A stretch of DNA of 64,000 nt from Botrimarina colliarenosi (lineage in GTDB: Bacteria > Planctomycetota > Planctomycetia > Pirellulales > Lacipirellulaceae): positions 110,353 to 174,352 of the forward strand of contig NZ_SJPR01000002.1 in NCBI RefSeq assembly GCF_007859955.1, in the 5' to 3' direction. The notes beneath the pieces were generated by a model. That model searched no databases and had not been told where the DNA came from. It saw only the letters and a list, made by a program, of their open reading frames with translations. Position numbers and translations under genes: made by a program. Shown piece after piece: positions 62,217 to 64,000 of this stretch. Each line of letters opens with the position of its first letter. The stretch's first letter is position 1.

Positions 62217-63755
62217 CTAATACGCGTCGCGTTGGTGCGTGATCATGTCGAGGTAGACCTCAAGATTCGTCAGGCCAACGGCGCCGTCGTTCTCTCGCAG
62301 GGTCAGGCCGTTGCGGTCCTCGGGATCGTTGGGGTCGAGGCCGTGGGACCTCTCGAAGGCGTCCGCCATTCCGTCGCCATCGCAGTCGAAGCCGGCGGGG
62401 CGATGAACCTCAGGGAGGTCGTTAACGCCGGGGAGCACGCCGTCGCCGCCGCGATACACTTCTTGTGAGTCGATCACCTTGCCAGAGCGCGTTTCGAGCG
62501 AATCGATGACCCGCTGATCAATCGCGTCACGCCACAGCGAAGCGCCGACGGATGCGGCGACTACTGCGTAGGCAGCCGGCGCCTTGAGGATGGTGCTGTC
62601 GGGGACGGACGCTAGGAACCCGAGCGGTTCGCCTTCGCTGCGGACCACGTCGTCGTCGTCCAGCCCATCGAAGCCGACCGCGATTTGCTCGTCGGTCTCG
62701 TAGAGAACGCCATTATGGCCAGCGTCTTGGTCGCGGTCGTAGCAATTGCCGCGTTGGTAGATTTGAGTTGGCGACTGCGGACCGCCACCACCACGGAAGA
62801 AGTACTTAGACGCCTTCATCGGCCCCGCGACGTAGTAGTTGCCGACGAGGTTGACCCGCGCTCCGCCCAGGTTATTTCGGTGGGTCGCCTGTTCGCTCCA
62901 GTCGTAGACAACACAGTTGACGATGTTGACGTCGGTCTGCAGCCGGTCCGCCTCCGCAAGGCCGGGCCGGAGGAATTGCTGGCCGCCCATCGACGGGTTT
63001 CGCGCCCGGTTATGGGCCCAGAGATCGCCGTAGAGGGTGTAACCGCCGCGGTTTGCCTGCTGGTCCTGGGGGGTGACCATCCCGCGAACCAAGCTGCCGT
63101 AACCGTGCGCGCCCTTGGCATGGTAGGAACGATCAAGCGCCTCGGCGACGATCGAGTGCTGGACGGTCACGTCGCGGGCGTTGGTGATCGACAGCGTTTC
63201 GTCCATGCCCCACGACGTTGAGACGTGGTCGAGGATGACCCGCTCGGAGCCGCCGCCGATCTGGATCGCGTTGGCGCTGGAGGCGTCGAGGTCCCCGGCG
63301 CCGGCGGGGTTCTTGTCGGTCCGGTTGCGGGCGTTCAGATCGCCGCAACGGACCCGGAGATGCCGGATGACAACATCCTTCGCCCGCGACACCTCGAACG
63401 GGTAGCCGAAGAGCGTGACGCCTCCGGGGGAAGTCTGTCCTGCGATGGTGAGGTTGTTCTTCTTGACCTCGAGTGGCTGCTTTAGACGGATCACGCCGGC
63501 GACATCGAACACGACGGTCCGCGGGCCGGTGGCTGAGCGAATCGCGTGTCGCAGGCTGCCTTCGATCTTCGGTTCGTCCGATCTAGTCGAGTAATCGGCA
63601 AGCGACGTAACGTGGTAGACATCGCCACCCCGCCCACCGACCGACGCAGCGCCCTGGCCCACCGCGCCGGGGAAGGCGAGCGGCTGCTCGGCGGCGCTTG
63701 GCGTCCCTACCAAGAGGAGGGCGTATCCAAGCCAGCGGTTTGATAGAAACTTCAC
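62217..63755 (-). CDS. Pectate lyase PL1-like, with C-terminal EF-hand-like calcium repeat
   Basis: A 512-residue secreted protein. A signal peptide (about 1-22) is followed by GGRGGDVYHVTSLADY, SLRHAIRS, VVFDVAGVIRLKQPL and NNLTIAGQTSPGGVTL, the PL1-type beta-helix lyase pattern, with IQIGGGSERVILDHVSTSWG further in. Near the C terminus CDGDGMADAFERSHGLDPND resembles a thrombospondin-3/EF-hand calcium loop. It should degrade pectin outside the cell. There is no anchor at its end. It is 38 bases upstream of the PL9 gene. Confidence 0.82.
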   Translation of the reverse strand: MKFLSNRWLGYALLLVGTPSAAEQPLAFPGAVGQGAASVGGRGGDVYHVTSLADYSTRSDEPKIEGSLRHAIRSATGPRTVVFDVAGVIRLKQPLEVKKNNLTIAGQTSPGGVTLFGYPFEVSRAKDVVIRHLRVRCGDLNARNRTDKNPAGAGDLDASSANAIQIGGGSERVILDHVSTSWGMDETLSITNARDVTVQHSIVAEALDRSYHAKGAHGYGSLVRGMVTPQDQQANRGGYTLYGDLWAHNRARNPSMGGQQFLRPGLAEADRLQTDVNIVNCVVYDWSEQATHRNNLGGARVNLVGNYYVAGPMKASKYFFRGGGGPQSPTQIYQRGNCYDRDQDAGHNGVLYETDEQIAVGFDGLDDDDVVRSEGEPLGFLASVPDSTILKAPAAYAVVAASVGASLWRDAIDQRVIDSLETRSGKVIDSQEVYRGGDGVLPGVNDLPEVHRPAGFDCDGDGMADAFERSHGLDPNDPEDRNGLTLRENDGAVGLTNLEVYLDMITHQRDAY

Positions 63756-63775
63756 GGCGGTCCTTTGTTGCTGGC

Positions 63776-64000
63776 CTAGACGGGTTCGCGATAAGAACGC
63801 CGTAATGTGGACAGGAGGCCCATCAGCACGGCTCCCACGAGCGCTGCGGGCTCGGGGACCGACGTCCCCGGGTTAGCAGCGGCCGTGGCCCCGTAGTTGG
63901 CCGCCCAGAGGTAGTAGTCTTGCGCCGAGTAGACGGAACCGAGCCCGTCGCGCCAGACGGTGTAGTCGGCCGCATCGACGGCGCCGTCGCCGTTGAAGTC
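63776..64000 (-). CDS. Dockerin-like/PEP-CTERM protein, C-terminal fragment (cut by window edge)
   Basis: Only the last 74 residues are visible, ending at the TAG at 63776-63778; the frame runs off the window end. They begin with a calcium loop DFNGDGAVDAADYTVWRDG, continue with a second loop LWAANYGATA, and end in a VPEPAALVGAVLMGLLSTL anchor and arginines. The upstream part is unknown, perhaps another glycan enzyme. It lies 20 bases upstream of the PL1-like gene and probably heads this operon. Confidence 0.7.
   Translation of the reverse strand, partial: DFNGDGAVDAADYTVWRDGLGSVYSAQDYYLWAANYGATAAANPGTSVPEPAALVGAVLMGLLSTLRRSYREPV

Noticed and set aside
21525-64000. Cellulosome built by dockerins
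   Set aside because: Dockerin-like loops are present but no cohesin or scaffoldin is seen; in planctomycetes such loops usually precede PEP-CTERM anchors without a cellulosome.
1-64000. CRISPR arrays, tRNA/rRNA genes, insertion sequences and prophage
   Set aside because: No regularly spaced direct repeats, no cloverleaf or rRNA signature and no transposase or phage gene were noticed while reading; a dedicated RNA or repeat search was not possible here.

Overview
This is a GC-rich stretch of a planctomycete chromosome, most likely order Pirellulales and close to the Lacipirellulaceae. That placement is an inference. It rests on many secreted proteins ending in a dockerin-like calcium repeat plus a VPEP/PEP-CTERM anchor, two DUF1559 pilin-like proteins, an ECF sigma factor paired with a FecR-domain protein, an LEPR-type N-terminal motif on a giant surface protein, and Sde182-type (DUF1593) proteins. 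I saw no tRNA, rRNA, CRISPR array, insertion sequence or phage gene.

Bases 1-14234 are an exopolysaccharide locus: a truncated GT2 glycosyltransferase, a Gfo/Idh/MocA oxidoreductase, an extended SDR, a GT4, a membrane GT2, a Wzz-type chain-length protein fused to a degenerate BY-kinase domain, a sugar-phosphate transferase that would start repeat-unit synthesis, a WecG/TagA-type transferase, two more glycosyltransferases, a sulfotransferase and a DUF6473 protein. The product is therefore probably a sulfated polysaccharide. No flippase or polymerase gene is visible. Bases 14398-25670 hold a 1992-residue surface protein (LamG-like, cadherin-like, PQQ-glucose-dehydrogenase-like and PKD modules), two PEP-CTERM proteins, a small secreted protein, a Wza-like export lipoprotein and a Cys-rich lipoprotein.

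Bases 25862-30617 are a signalling pair: a 1215-residue pseudokinase/kinase/SRPBCC/DUF5939/degenerate-cyclase protein followed directly by an FHA-EAL protein. This looks like a phosphorylation-dependent input into c-di-GMP turnover beside the polysaccharide genes, and it is the best candidate here for an undescribed system.

Bases 30925-64000 are devoted to polysaccharide use: two Sde182-like proteins, a GH106-type rhamnosidase, an ECF sigma/FecR pair, secreted PEP-CTERM proteins, DUF1559 proteins, a BNR-4 propeller protein, a GH144-type glucanase, a LacI regulator, a GH3 glucosidase, a divergent GH144-like protein, a TRAP transporter and two pectate lyases. Two almost identical LacI-type operators (52376-52389 and 56087-56100) tie the GH144, LacI and GH3 genes into one probable regulon. 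On the minus strand from 63755 to 57683 the pectate lyases and TRAP transporter form a likely pectin-use module.
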